Source: Shimia sp.
GTDB taxonomy: Bacteria > Pseudomonadota > Alphaproteobacteria > Rhodobacterales > Rhodobacteraceae
DNA length: 64,000 bases
Assembly: GCF_022448905.1 (NCBI RefSeq)
Contig: NZ_JAKVCW010000013.1
Location: forward strand, 79,150 to 143,149
Direction of reading: 5' to 3'
Part shown: piece by piece, positions 41,499 through 50,689 of the stretch
How the letters are laid out: the number at the start of each line of letters is the position of its first letter
How positions within the stretch are numbered: the first letter of the stretch is position 1
Notes under the pieces: model-generated
The model's database searches: none
Seen by the model: only the letters and a program-made list of their open reading frames with translations
What the model was told of the DNA's origin: nothing
Program-made: the position numbers and the translations under genes

Positions 41499-41803
41499 AC
41501 ACGCTTTGTTGTGGCAAGGCGCGATGGAATTGTCACACTTTCCTAACTATAAGTATGCCTACCGAAAACGATTGCAAAACCGTGTTGGCTTGCTCCTTTG
41601 CTGGCCGAGCTTTAGAAAGGTTGTCCGTACTCAGACCAAACCTCGCTTCGACGTTTTTACCCAGTCCCCAGCCCAGCGAGCCATGCCTTAAAACTCCGCA
41701 GGCGTCTTCCCTCTGTTCAACCGCAAACATTTGCCTTGCCCCTTTATCTTGCCTTTGAAATAAAGCCGAAAATTTCCGCTCTCTGACAATTTGGCGAGAC
41801 CCG

Positions 41804-42982
41804 ATGTCCGTAAAAAACCGCACCTCCTTGGCCACCCGCGTTATCCATTCCGGACATGAACCTGATCCGGCAACCGGCGCGGTTGTTCCGCCGCTTTATA
41901 CGGCAACAACCTATGTTCAGGACGGCATTGGCAAGAACCGTGGCTACGATTACTCGCGATCTGGCAACCCAACGCGTCAACGTGTAGAGGCGTGTCTCGC
42001 GGACCTCGAAAACGCCCAGGCCGCTTTTGTTTTTCCTTCCGGCCTCTCCGCTGCTTCAACAATGTTGGCAACATTGAAGCCAGGCGCAAAGATTGTAGCT
42101 CACGAAGACCTCTACGGCGGCGTCTACCGTCTGCTCGCGCAAGTTGGTCCGGCCATGTCCGGATGCAAAGTTGATTTGGTGGATTTCTGCGACATCGACG
42201 CCCTAACAACGGCGGCCAAAGGTGCCGACCTTCTATGGTTCGAAACGCCCTCCAACCCACTTCTAAAGATTGTCGACCTAACCGCAGTTGCCAAAATCGC
42301 CCGGGAGGTTGATGCCATCACAGTATGTGACAGCACATTTGCCTCTCCCTGTGGTCAGCTTCCATTGGACCACGGCATCGACGTGGTGATGCACTCGGCA
42401 ACCAAGTTTCTGGGCGGTCATTCCGATCTTCTGGGAGGCGTCCTTTCCGTCTCCGAAAACGCCAAAGACGGCCTTGCGGACCGGATCGGCTATCTACAAA
42501 ATGCGCTTGGTGCTGTGATGTGCCCAAGCGACTGCGCACTTCTGTTGCGGTCTTTGCGCACCCTCGCCCTGCGCGTGGAACGCCAGACAACCTCCGCCGC
42601 CTTTCTGGCTGAGAAACTGACTGCAAACGCTGCGGATCTGGGCATTGCAGAGGTAATCTATCCCGGACTCGCAACGCATCCCGGCCACACCATTGCCACG
42701 CGCCAGATGTCCAACTTCGGCGCACTCATCTCTCTGCGACTGATGGGCGGCTTAGACCGCGTCGAACGTGTCCTGACCGCCACACACCTGTTCCACTTCG
42801 CCGTGAGCCTTGGCAGTGTTGAGAGCCTGATCCAGCACCCGGCATCCCTCACCCATGCCGCTGTAGCGGAGGAACACCGCGAAAAGATCAGCATTGGCAA
42901 CGATCTAATTCGCCTGTCCGTAGGCTGCGAAGACACGGCTGATTTGGCCGCCGACCTGGAAGCTGCCTTTTCGCAGCGCTAG
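41804..42982 (+). CDS. Cys/Met metabolism PLP-dependent enzyme (cystathionine gamma-synthase / gamma- or beta-lyase type)
   Basis: A 392-residue member of the Cys/Met PLP family. The PLP Lys is in VMHSATKFLGGHSDLLGG (about residues 195-212); other cofactor and substrate contacts are YDYSRSGNPTR (about 48-58), FPSGLSAASTML and CDSTFASP (about 170). Family members make cystathionine or cleave cystathionine, methionine or homocysteine. The sequence does not tell which; a lyase (MetC/MccB-like) seems as likely as a synthase. No neighbouring methionine genes are present. It has its own promoter region and is followed by about 990 bp without a confident gene. Confidence 0.85.
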   Translation: MSVKNRTSLATRVIHSGHEPDPATGAVVPPLYTATTYVQDGIGKNRGYDYSRSGNPTRQRVEACLADLENAQAAFVFPSGLSAASTMLATLKPGAKIVAHEDLYGGVYRLLAQVGPAMSGCKVDLVDFCDIDALTTAAKGADLLWFETPSNPLLKIVDLTAVAKIAREVDAITVCDSTFASPCGQLPLDHGIDVVMHSATKFLGGHSDLLGGVLSVSENAKDGLADRIGYLQNALGAVMCPSDCALLLRSLRTLALRVERQTTSAAFLAEKLTANAADLGIAEVIYPGLATHPGHTIATRQMSNFGALISLRLMGGLDRVERVLTATHLFHFAVSLGSVESLIQHPASLTHAAVAEEHREKISIGNDLIRLSVGCEDTADLAADLEAAFSQR

Positions 42983-43971
42983 CCCAATCGGCCACAACGG
43001 ATTCGAGGTCCTTTTGCCCCCCTTAACGTCTAAATACACCTCACGCACTTTGCGTGAGGCTGAAATCCAGTTCGCGCTGTAGCTCGCTTCGCAATTCGCG
43101 CAGGGCAAATGATCCCAATATCGTTGCCCCAACCGAAGACCACGACCGGCACCTAAGCGCTTCGCCGCCACTACATTACAAGCAGCTCCGACCGTCACAA
43201 CGCGCACACCAATATCGCGGTCCATTTCAGGCATCAGAACATTCAAGAATACCAGAGCAGGCGATTCAGCCTGCCCCCAACTGATCCAACAGTTGCAAGC
43301 CATTTTGGCGTGTGCCCCCCCCCCCAATCTTCAGAATCTTCTGCAATGAAGCTGGCAAAATCGGGATTACCATCCGCACAAAAAGATCAGTCATAAGGAA
43401 AGACCTTCTCAACACTGGGTGACGTGAATTTTGTCTTCACCTCTGAAGAATTTTTCAGCCGATGGAGCAACAAAGCCAGCCTCGGTCATTTGTTTGCCAT
43501 TGCTCCAAGCACAGGTGCGGAATTCCCACGAGTCGCTGGCTTGCCTTCCTCGGAATTTTGAGCGCGGTACGAAGGCCTTTCCGGAGCCTTGTCCCCCAAG
43601 CAAGCTGCATTTAGATCCTTCTTCGCACAACACGATGCCTTAACCCGCGCGGTGCAGACTGCGATCAGTTCATCTTCGAACACGCCTTTCCCCTCCAGCG
43701 CCTGCGGCACTGCGTCCAGGACACAAGCTGCAAGTCGCAACGAAGGCAAAAACCTGACGCTAGAAACGCAGTTTGTTGACTTGCACCGTATTGTAGAGCC
43801 TGTTAGTGGAACCTTGTTTTTCAGCATTTCCGGAGCCGCATCTGACCGTTCCTAAGAGCGCTGACAGGTCCCCGGAACAGCCCTCCCTGAGCTTGCCTGG
43901 GTTGCTTTATCTTCTTGTCCAAAAGTGACATTGTCGCGCCTGGACGAACTGACTGACTGGCGGAGAATTCA
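42983..43971. other. Region without a supportable gene (possible gene remnants)
   Basis: About 990 bp between the PLP enzyme and the mevalonate operon. It holds a perfect hairpin (43039-43059), a run of 11 C (43315-43325) and only short open frames on the minus strand. Two of those (43409-43633 and 43486-43827) are in different frames and Cys-rich, and one near 42905-43327 is broken by the C-run; they may be decayed genes. I recognise no family in them. The operon promoter should lie close to 43972. Confidence 0.5.
43039..43059. terminator. Hairpin after the PLP enzyme gene
   Basis: CCTCACGCA-CTT-TGCGTGAGG, a perfect 9-bp stem, 57 bp after the stop. No T-run follows on the plus strand, so termination strength is uncertain. 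Confidence 0.5.
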
Positions 43972-45006
43972 TTGAGGGACCGTTCAACCTACACAACCCC
44001 GCTGCCGACACAATGGGTCGGCCCGATCGCGTTTCGGGGCTCCATCGTTGACGGAGAGATAAGTGCGCCACTTGCGACTTATGAGAAGCCGCTTTGGCCG
44101 TCGACCGCGCGTGGCGCAATCGTGTCGCGTCGCTCCGGCGGTATAAACGTCACGCTTGTGGACGAGCGCATGACCCGCTCCCTTGCCTTCCGCGCCACCG
44201 ATGGCGCATCCGCAATCGCAGCCTGGAACGCCATTCAAACCCGCCAGGACGAAGTTGCCACGGTGGTCAGCAGCACCAGTCGTTTTGCCCGATTGATTGA
44301 CCTCAACCGTCAGTTTGCAGGCAATCTCCTGTTTGTCCGGCTGGAATGCGCCACCGGCGACGCCTCCGGTCACAACATGGTGACCAAAGCCGCCGAGGCC
44401 GTGCAAAACTGGATTCTGTCCGAGTACCCCGAGCTCGCTTACGCATCGATTTCCGGGAACATGTGCACCGACAAAAAAACCTCAGCGGTCAACGGTCTAT
44501 TGGGCCGAGGCAAATATGTTGTCGCCGACATGCTGATCCCCAAACGCATTGTAGAACGGGTTCTGCACAGCAGTGCGGATAAAATCGTACGGCTCAACTA
44601 CGAGAAAAACTATGTTGGCAGTACAATTGCTGGCTCGCTGAGAACAGCGAACGCGCATTTCGCCAACATGCTTCTTGGTTTCTATCTGGCGACAGGCCAA
44701 GACGCTGCAAACATCATCGAAGCCAGCCAAAGTATGGTTCATTGCGAAGACCGTGACGGTGACCTCTACTTTTCTTGCACGTTCCCAAACCTCATCGTTG
44801 GGTCAGTCGGTGCCGGAAAAGACATTCCAGAGATCCAGGAAAACCTTGAAAAAATGGGGTGCCAGGACGAGAGAGCGCCGGGCGATAACGCGCGCCGGCT
44901 GGCCGGCATCTGCGCTGGCGTTGTCCTGTGCGGGGAATTGTCACTCTTGGCAGCGCAAACGAATCCTGGCGAACTGGTTCGCACCCATATGGAACTGGAG
45001 CGATGA
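43972..45006 (+). CDS. mvaA: Hydroxymethylglutaryl-CoA reductase (class I type)
   Basis: A 344-residue HMG-CoA reductase that makes mevalonate from HMG-CoA with NAD(P)H. Catalytic residues are in place: E38 (TYEKP), K168/K169 in SGNMCTDKKTSAVNG, D244 (GQDAANII) and H339 (VRTHM). GDASGHNMVTKA (129-140) is the NADP-binding segment, where GDAMGMN is usual. The likely start is a TTG at 43972 behind CGGAGAA; no ATG gives a full N-terminus. First gene of the mevalonate operon; it overlaps fni by four bases. It is short because it lacks the membrane anchor of eukaryotic enzymes. Confidence 0.92.
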   Translation: MRDRSTYTTPLPTQWVGPIAFRGSIVDGEISAPLATYEKPLWPSTARGAIVSRRSGGINVTLVDERMTRSLAFRATDGASAIAAWNAIQTRQDEVATVVSSTSRFARLIDLNRQFAGNLLFVRLECATGDASGHNMVTKAAEAVQNWILSEYPELAYASISGNMCTDKKTSAVNGLLGRGKYVVADMLIPKRIVERVLHSSADKIVRLNYEKNYVGSTIAGSLRTANAHFANMLLGFYLATGQDAANIIEASQSMVHCEDRDGDLYFSCTFPNLIVGSVGAGKDIPEIQENLEKMGCQDERAPGDNARRLAGICAGVVLCGELSLLAAQTNPGELVRTHMELER

Positions 45007-46058
45007 CCGACAGCCAAATTGCAGACCGCAAAGTCGAACACATTCGCATCATCACATCGGACACAGGTGTTGAGCGGAACAACAGCGGCTTTGACCAAAT
45101 CCAGCTGACACACCGCGCGTTGCCCGAGTTGAACTTCGGGGATATCAACACGCAAACCACCTTCCTCGGCAAACCGCTGAGTTTTCCGCTTTTGATTTCC
45201 TCGATGACCGGAGGAACAGGTGACGAAATCCTGCGGATCAACCGCAACCTAGCGACAGCCGCCGAAAAGACCGGCGTCGCTATGGCTGTTGGGTCTCAGC
45301 GCGTCATGTTTACCGATCAATCGGCGACATCAAGCTTTGCCTTACGAGACGTGGCCCCTACCACACCAATCGTTGGCAATGTTGGTGCGGTGCAACTGAA
45401 TTACGGTTTTGGGCATTCCGAATGCTTAGAAGCTGTAGAGGCTATTCAGGCGGACGGGCTGTATTTGCACCTGAACCCTCTTCAGGAAGTGATCCAGCCC
45501 GAAGGCGATGTCAATTTCGCGGGCCTTCTCGCTCAAATCGCGGTCATCACCGAGGTTCTCCCTGTGCCAGTGCTGTTGAAAGAGATTGGCTGCGGCTTGT
45601 CGGCACAAGACATTCAACTGGCTTTTGACGCTGGCGTTCGACATTTCGACGTCGCGGGGCGCGGCGGCACCTCCTGGAGCCGGATTGAATACCACCGTCG
45701 TGCCCACGATGGCGACGACTTGGGCTTGGTTTTTCAAGATTGGGGCTTAACTACAGTCGATGCTCTGCAGGACGCGCGCGCGTATCTAAGCAAAGCAAAC
45801 GAAACAACAACTTTGATTGCCAGTGGAGGCATTCGAAACGGCATTGATATGGCAAAGTCGCTGATACTTGGCGCAGACCTATGCGGCGTCGCGGCGCCGT
45901 TCCTGAGCGCCGCGCAAACGTCCAGCGAAGCAGTCGTGGCAGTGATTGAGAAATTCCGACGAGAGTTTCAAACCGCTATGTTCCTGCTCGGCTGCCAGAA
46001 CATTGCCGCGCTTCGGTGTAACGCTGACCTTCTGAGACAACATGGGAACTCGCTTTGA
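45003..46058 (+). CDS. fni: Type 2 isopentenyl-diphosphate delta-isomerase (FMN-dependent)
   Basis: A 351-residue flavoprotein that interconverts IPP and DMAPP, unrelated to the type 1 enzyme. SSMTGGTGDEILRINRNLA (about 61-80) is the FMN/substrate loop, with GSQRVMF (about 97-103), the LHLNPLQEVIQPEGD segment holding the catalytic Gln/Glu, and DVAGRGGTSW (about 212-222). The ATG is nested in the mvaA stop (ATGA). The next start overlaps its own stop by four bases. The same gene follows mvaA in Paracoccus zeaxanthinifaciens. Confidence 0.93.
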   Translation: MTDSQIADRKVEHIRIITSDTGVERNNSGFDQIQLTHRALPELNFGDINTQTTFLGKPLSFPLLISSMTGGTGDEILRINRNLATAAEKTGVAMAVGSQRVMFTDQSATSSFALRDVAPTTPIVGNVGAVQLNYGFGHSECLEAVEAIQADGLYLHLNPLQEVIQPEGDVNFAGLLAQIAVITEVLPVPVLLKEIGCGLSAQDIQLAFDAGVRHFDVAGRGGTSWSRIEYHRRAHDGDDLGLVFQDWGLTTVDALQDARAYLSKANETTTLIASGGIRNGIDMAKSLILGADLCGVAAPFLSAAQTSSEAVVAVIEKFRREFQTAMFLLGCQNIAALRCNADLLRQHGNSL

Positions 46059-47206
46059 CAACACCGGGTATTGAGGCGCTGAGCTTTTTCACGCCACGCA
46101 GATATGTCCACCTCAATGAATTGGCCACCCATCATGGGATTGATCCGGCCAAGTTCTCTCGAGGCATTGGCCAGGAGAAGATCGCGCTGCCAAATGCGGA
46201 CGAAGACATCGTCACAATGGCGGCAGAGGCCGCTTTGCCAATTGTGGAACGTGTTGGCGTAGAAAGCATCGACACTGTTCTTTTTGCGACGGAAACCGGG
46301 ATTGATCAGTCCAAGGCCGCCGCAATTTACGTCCACCGCCTGTTGGGACTGTCGCCCAACTGCCGCTGCGTCGAACTCAAGCAGGCCTGTTATTCCGCCA
46401 CCGCAGCGCTGCAAATGGCAGCCAGCTATGTGGCCCGGAAGCCAAGCCGCAAGGTTCTGGTCATTGCCTCCGATGTGGCGCGCTATGACCTTGGCAGCTC
46501 CGGCGAAGCCACCCAGGGTGCAGGTGCGGTTGCGATCCTCGTCAGTTCCGAACCCAAAATAGCCGAAATCGGCACCGAGTCCGGCCTATACACTGAAGAC
46601 TGCATGGATTTTTGGCGACCAAACCATCGTCGCACCCCCTTGTTTGATGGCAAAGCATCGACCCTGCGCTATCTCAACGCGCTCGTGGAAGCCTGGAAAG
46701 ACTACCAGGCAAACGGCGGCTTGGACTACGATGCCTTCTCCCGGTTCTGCTTCCATGTGCCCTTCTCCCGAATGGGGGAGAAAGCCAATAGCCACCTCGC
46801 CAAGGCCAACGGCCAAAAACAAAATCCTGACCACGTGCTGCCAAGCCTGATTTACAATCGGCAGGTCGGCAACTGCTATTCCGCGTCCCTCTATCTGGCC
46901 CTCATCTCCGTGCTTGAAAACGACGAAACCGATCTCACCGGCAAAAACATCGGGCTATTCAGCTACGGTTCCGGTGCGACGGGTGAGTTTTTTGACCTTC
47001 GCGTTCAGCCAGGCTACGCCGAGCATCTGTTCCCGGAGCAACACCAAAGCCTTCTGCAAGACCGCGACGCCATCGACTATGATGGCTACATCACGCTGTG
47101 GCACGAAAAAGACCTGACACAAGGCACGCAAGAATGTGCGTCCGGTCGGTTCCGTTTGACCGGCATCGAAGACGACAAACGAATTTATGTCGATCAGCAG
47201 GCCTGA
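46055..47206 (+). CDS. hcs: Hydroxymethylglutaryl-CoA synthase
   Basis: A 383-residue thiolase-fold enzyme that joins acetyl-CoA and acetoacetyl-CoA. The catalytic triad is E80 (FATETGID), C112 (LKQACYSATAAL) and H234 (FHVPFSRMGEKA). GSSGEATQGAGAVA (about 148-160) and SYGSGATGEFF near the end are further family segments. TTG start at 46055, inside the fni stop. It ends 20 bp inside the next gene, so translation is coupled. Length and motifs fit bacterial, not eukaryotic, HMG-CoA synthases. An acetoacetyl-CoA thiolase is not encoded in the operon. Confidence 0.92.
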   Translation: MTTPGIEALSFFTPRRYVHLNELATHHGIDPAKFSRGIGQEKIALPNADEDIVTMAAEAALPIVERVGVESIDTVLFATETGIDQSKAAAIYVHRLLGLSPNCRCVELKQACYSATAALQMAASYVARKPSRKVLVIASDVARYDLGSSGEATQGAGAVAILVSSEPKIAEIGTESGLYTEDCMDFWRPNHRRTPLFDGKASTLRYLNALVEAWKDYQANGGLDYDAFSRFCFHVPFSRMGEKANSHLAKANGQKQNPDHVLPSLIYNRQVGNCYSASLYLALISVLENDETDLTGKNIGLFSYGSGATGEFFDLRVQPGYAEHLFPEQHQSLLQDRDAIDYDGYITLWHEKDLTQGTQECASGRFRLTGIEDDKRIYVDQQA

Positions 47207-48317
47207 AGCGGGGGCATATGCGCCGGGCAAGCTGATCTTGTCCGGTGAACACTCGGTGCTCTACGGCGCTCCGGCCTTGGCGATTGCCATTGCCCGCTAT
47301 ACCGAGGTGTGGTTCACACCGATGGGCCTTGGAGAGGGGCTCAAAACCGCGTTCTCCAATCTGTCCGATGGTGCCAACTATCCGCTCAAGCTGGTTGCCA
47401 AGTTCAAAACCTCTCTGGACAACCGGTTTGAGCAGTTTGCACGCGGCGAATTACGTGTTCAGGACGTTCTTACCAAACCCGATGACCTTGCGGTTTATGC
47501 GCTTGCCTCTCTGTTGCAGGACAAACCTGTGAACGGCGACGCGATACCTGGCATTGGCGCGCAATGGCCCCTGCCCTCGCCTGGCGAGCTCGGCAGCCGC
47601 TCCGACCTCCCCATTGGCGCAGGCATGGGCTCCTCTGCCGCCATCGTCGCCGCCACAACAGTCTTGTTTGAACGCCTTTTGGCACGTCCTAAGACGGTAC
47701 AGGAGCGTCTTGACCGTGTCCGCTTCTGTGAGCGCCTCAAACATGGCAAAGCCGGCCCAATAGATGCAGCCGCGGTTGTGCTAGGCGGCTTGGTGCGGGT
47801 CGAAAACATCCGCGACAACGCCGAACAAGTCCAACTGCCTGAAACGCATGACCTTGTGTCCGGTAACGGCTGGTACTGGGTCCTGCACGGACGCCCCGAA
47901 AGCAGCACCGGAGAATGTGTGAGCGCCGTCGCGGCGGCACACGGTCAGGACACAGGCCTCTGGGCCGATTTTGCAGCTTGTACCAAGGAAATAGAAGGCC
48001 ACCTTCTGACCAATGGCGCCCCCAATGCGGCCATCGCAGAAAACCAACGCCTTCTCGAACGGATCGGAATCGTGCCGGATGCCGCCACGGCCTTTGTCAA
48101 AGAGGTAGAAAATCTAGGCGGCGCAGCCAAACTCTGCGGCGCAGGCTCGGTGCGCGGCGCCAACGGCGGCATGATCCTGGTTCGGATCAACGATCCCGAA
48201 GCGATGAGCGCGCTGATGTCCAATCACCCGAGTTTACAGTGGGACACCTTGCAGATGTCACCTGTTGGGGCGGGCCATGGCACGCCGCCTGTGCCAGTTG
48301 CAGGGCTCCCGACGTGA
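47187..48317 (+). CDS. mvk: Mevalonate kinase (GHMP family)
   Basis: A 376-residue GHMP kinase. APGKLILSGEHSVLYG (12-27) is motif 1, LPIGAGMGSSAAIV (141-154) is the ATP-binding motif 2 and LCGAGSVRGANGG near the C-terminus is motif 3. GAPALAIAI directly after motif 1 and the long insert before motif 2 fit mevalonate kinase. It phosphorylates mevalonate at C5. Position 4 of the operon matches mvk in Paracoccus zeaxanthinifaciens. Which of this and the next kinase acts on mevalonate and which on phosphomevalonate rests mainly on that synteny. Confidence 0.85.
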   Translation: MSISRPEAGAYAPGKLILSGEHSVLYGAPALAIAIARYTEVWFTPMGLGEGLKTAFSNLSDGANYPLKLVAKFKTSLDNRFEQFARGELRVQDVLTKPDDLAVYALASLLQDKPVNGDAIPGIGAQWPLPSPGELGSRSDLPIGAGMGSSAAIVAATTVLFERLLARPKTVQERLDRVRFCERLKHGKAGPIDAAAVVLGGLVRVENIRDNAEQVQLPETHDLVSGNGWYWVLHGRPESSTGECVSAVAAAHGQDTGLWADFAACTKEIEGHLLTNGAPNAAIAENQRLLERIGIVPDAATAFVKEVENLGGAAKLCGAGSVRGANGGMILVRINDPEAMSALMSNHPSLQWDTLQMSPVGAGHGTPPVPVAGLPT

Positions 48318-49249
48318 CCCAACAAGCGGAAAGCATATTGGTTAGCGCCCCTGGCTCCATCATGATCACAGGCGAACATGCGGTGGTCTACGGACATCGT
48401 GCCATTGTCGCCGCCATCGAACAGCGAGTTGAGGTCACATTACGCCTTCGCACTGACGGCCTTGTCCGCGTAACTTCGGAAATTGCGCCTCCACTGGAGT
48501 GTTCCGCAACTGCTCTCCCCCGAAGTGGCCCTTACAAATTTGTGCTGGCCGCTTTGGAGGTCCACAAGAGCGCCATTGCCTCGGGCTGCGACCTGGACAT
48601 CCGCTCTGAGATAGATCCAACTTTGGGCCTGGGGTCCTCTGCCGCTGTAACAATCGCAACCTTAGGCGCGCTGTCCAATTGCAGCGGACGGACCGACACC
48701 AAACAGCTGCACCAAGATGCGCTCAAGATTGTGCGGGAAATTCAAGGCCGCGGCAGCGGCGCTGATCTCGCGGCCAGCCTCTTGGGGGGATTGATCTCTT
48801 ACCGGGCGCCCACATCCGAAAATACCAACGCCGAGATTTCGCCTCTTCCGCTTCCGCAGGTGCCGGTCAGTCTTCGATACTGCGGCTACAAAACTCCAAC
48901 CGCCGAAGTCCTCCGTCTAATCGCGGAGCGACGCGTGGGACAGGAGGCCTTTTTTGACGCGCTCTACAAACGTATGGGCGAGGCTGCTGAAATAGCCATC
49001 AAGGCGGCACAAGCCAAAGATGCCGCGTTCTACGCCGCACTATCCACCTATCAGGATCTGATGGGCGAACTGGGCGTCAGCGACCCTACGCTGGACCAGA
49101 TCATAGCGGACGCCACTCGCGCGCCAGAAACCTTGGCCGCAAAAATTTCCGGCTCCGGACTGGGGGACTGCGTTGTTGCGTTTGGTCCAACACCAGTGGA
49201 CTTCCGTCCTGTAACCATCGCGACAGAAGGACTTGTTGTGCATGACTGA
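48314..49249 (+). CDS. Phosphomevalonate kinase (GHMP family)
   Basis: A 311-residue GHMP kinase: VSAPGSIMITGEHAVVYG (10-27), LGLGSSAAVTIATLGAL (104-120) and SGSGLGDCVV at the C-terminus. RGSGADLAASLLGG (about 150-163) matches the substrate-side loop of phosphomevalonate kinases. The start is a GTG at 48314 overlapping the mvk stop; an in-frame extension further upstream lies inside mvk and is not used. It makes mevalonate 5-diphosphate. The gene ends eight bases inside the decarboxylase gene. Confidence 0.82.
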   Translation: MTQQAESILVSAPGSIMITGEHAVVYGHRAIVAAIEQRVEVTLRLRTDGLVRVTSEIAPPLECSATALPRSGPYKFVLAALEVHKSAIASGCDLDIRSEIDPTLGLGSSAAVTIATLGALSNCSGRTDTKQLHQDALKIVREIQGRGSGADLAASLLGGLISYRAPTSENTNAEISPLPLPQVPVSLRYCGYKTPTAEVLRLIAERRVGQEAFFDALYKRMGEAAEIAIKAAQAKDAAFYAALSTYQDLMGELGVSDPTLDQIIADATRAPETLAAKISGSGLGDCVVAFGPTPVDFRPVTIATEGLVVHD

Positions 49250-50255
49250 CGCTGTTCGCACACTCATTTCAAAAGCCATGGCCGATGTGCCGGATGTACA
49301 GCCAGCAGAGGCCTTTGCACCAAGCAACATCGCCCTGTCCAAGTACTGGGGCAAACGTGACAAGGCCCGCAATCTGCCTCTCAACAGCTCGATTTCGATC
49401 TCTCTTGGAGATCTGGGGTCGCACACTTCTGTCGCCCTCTCACCAACCGACAAGGACGAAGTGACTCTGGACGGAGAAACTCTGGATCCGGACAGTGCCT
49501 TCGCCGCGCGCACCTTGGGCTTTGTCGATATGTTCAGAGGCGACAAACACCTGCCCCTGCTTGTGCAAACACGCAACACGATCCCGACCGCAGCCGGCTT
49601 GGCCTCCTCCGCCTCCGGATTTGCGGCGCTGACACAAGCGCTTTGTGCAGCCTTTGATCTGTCTCTCTCCGGCACAGACATGAGCCGCATCGCCCGCCTC
49701 GGCAGCGGCAGCGCCACCCGATCACTGTGGCATGGCTTTGTGAAATGGTCCAAAGGTGAAGCCGAAGACGGTAGCGACAGCCACGGCATCAAACTTGACC
49801 ACCGATGGGACAACCTGCGGATCGCAATTATCCCCGTAGACAAAGGCATCAAACCCCAATCCTCTCGCGACGGCATGAACCACTCCGCGCGCACCAGCCC
49901 ACTGTTCCCCACTTGGCCTGCTCAGGCAGAGAAGGACTGCGCGTTCATTGAAACCGCCATCCTGGAGCGCAACTTTGACGCCCTTGGGCCGCGTGTTGAA
50001 GCAAACGCGCTGGCCATGCACGCCACTATGATCGCAGCCCGCCCCCCTTTGGCTTACCTGACCGAGAAAAGCTGGTCCGTTTTGGCAAACCTCTGGAACG
50101 CGCGCGACAACGGCTTGTCAGCCTTTGCCACGATGGACGCCGGCCCAAATGTGAAGTTGGTTTTTGAAGAAAACAGCACAAGCGACGTGCTGTCTGTTTT
50201 TCCAGAGGCCCAAGTGATTTCCCCATTTTCGGACCACGCCCAAGCACCAAGTTGA
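49242..50255 (+). CDS. mvaD: Diphosphomevalonate decarboxylase
   Basis: A 337-residue GHMP-fold enzyme that decarboxylates mevalonate diphosphate to IPP using ATP. APSNIALSKYWGKRD (26-40) is the classic N-terminal motif, NTIPTAAGLASSASGFAAL (112-130) the phosphate loop, GSGSATRSLWHGFVKW (154-169) holds the conserved Arg, and MDAGPNVKLV near residue 290 includes the catalytic Asp. ATG at 49242; the upstream TTG at 49233 is weaker. Last gene of the operon. About 100 bp later comes an IS remnant. With it the operon is complete from HMG-CoA formation to IPP and its isomerisation. Confidence 0.93.
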   Translation: MTDAVRTLISKAMADVPDVQPAEAFAPSNIALSKYWGKRDKARNLPLNSSISISLGDLGSHTSVALSPTDKDEVTLDGETLDPDSAFAARTLGFVDMFRGDKHLPLLVQTRNTIPTAAGLASSASGFAALTQALCAAFDLSLSGTDMSRIARLGSGSATRSLWHGFVKWSKGEAEDGSDSHGIKLDHRWDNLRIAIIPVDKGIKPQSSRDGMNHSARTSPLFPTWPAQAEKDCAFIETAILERNFDALGPRVEANALAMHATMIAARPPLAYLTEKSWSVLANLWNARDNGLSAFATMDAGPNVKLVFEENSTSDVLSVFPEAQVISPFSDHAQAPS

Positions 50256-50353
50256 CCGACCACCAAGGCAACATGGACCTGGCTCTGTCATTTGGCGCTC
50301 ATCAGAAAACACTCATTGCTGCAAAGAAGGCGAACTAAGTGACTGGACCTGAT

Positions 50354-50689
50354 TGACCTGAGCACCAAGTTTCCTGCTGCTCCTGTAGAGTTCTTGGGTT
50401 TAGCTTGATGGCCTTAAGCGGCCAGTTTGTCCATCATCGGTTTCTCGTCTTCCAGCGCCCGGAGCGTCTTTGCGTCTGACGGTTCCATACCGCCATACTT
50501 ACTCTTGTATTAGTGGAAGGAGCCCTGACTGATCCCATAGCGCCTGCACACGTAAGCCGCCGTCTCGCCAACTTCCTGCTCCTGGAGCATCTGAAGGATC
50601 TGCTCATCGGTGAAGCTCGCCTTCATTGCTCCGTCTTGAAGTTGGGCAGTCTCTACACAAAGCTGCTGGAGAGTAAGGGGCTCAGATCA
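50354..50689. mobile_element. Internally deleted IS3-family remnant
   Basis: A 336-bp segment bounded by imperfect inverted repeats: TGACCTGAGCACC at the left end (50354-50366) and TGATCTGAGCCCC read inwards from the right end (50677-50689). It contains only a broken orfA and no orfB, so it is a non-autonomous deletion derivative. No clear target duplication is visible. Confidence 0.6.
50414..50626 (-). pseudogene. Transposase OrfA pseudogene (IS3 family, IS407-like)
   Basis: The minus strand reads MKASFTDEQILQMLQEQEVG, then ETAAYVCRRYGISQGSFH, a TAA stop, and YKSKYGGMEPSDAKTLRALE. This is the HTH transposase OrfA of IS407-type elements with the conserved Lys of the YKWKSKYGG region replaced by a stop. 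It ends DKLAA, well before the usual OrfA C-terminus, and orfB is missing. Clearly inactive. Confidence 0.8.

Noticed and set aside
43409..43633. 74-codon Cys-rich frame on the minus strand
   Set aside because: No family, no good start signal, overlapped by another short frame; kept only as part of the described unknown region.
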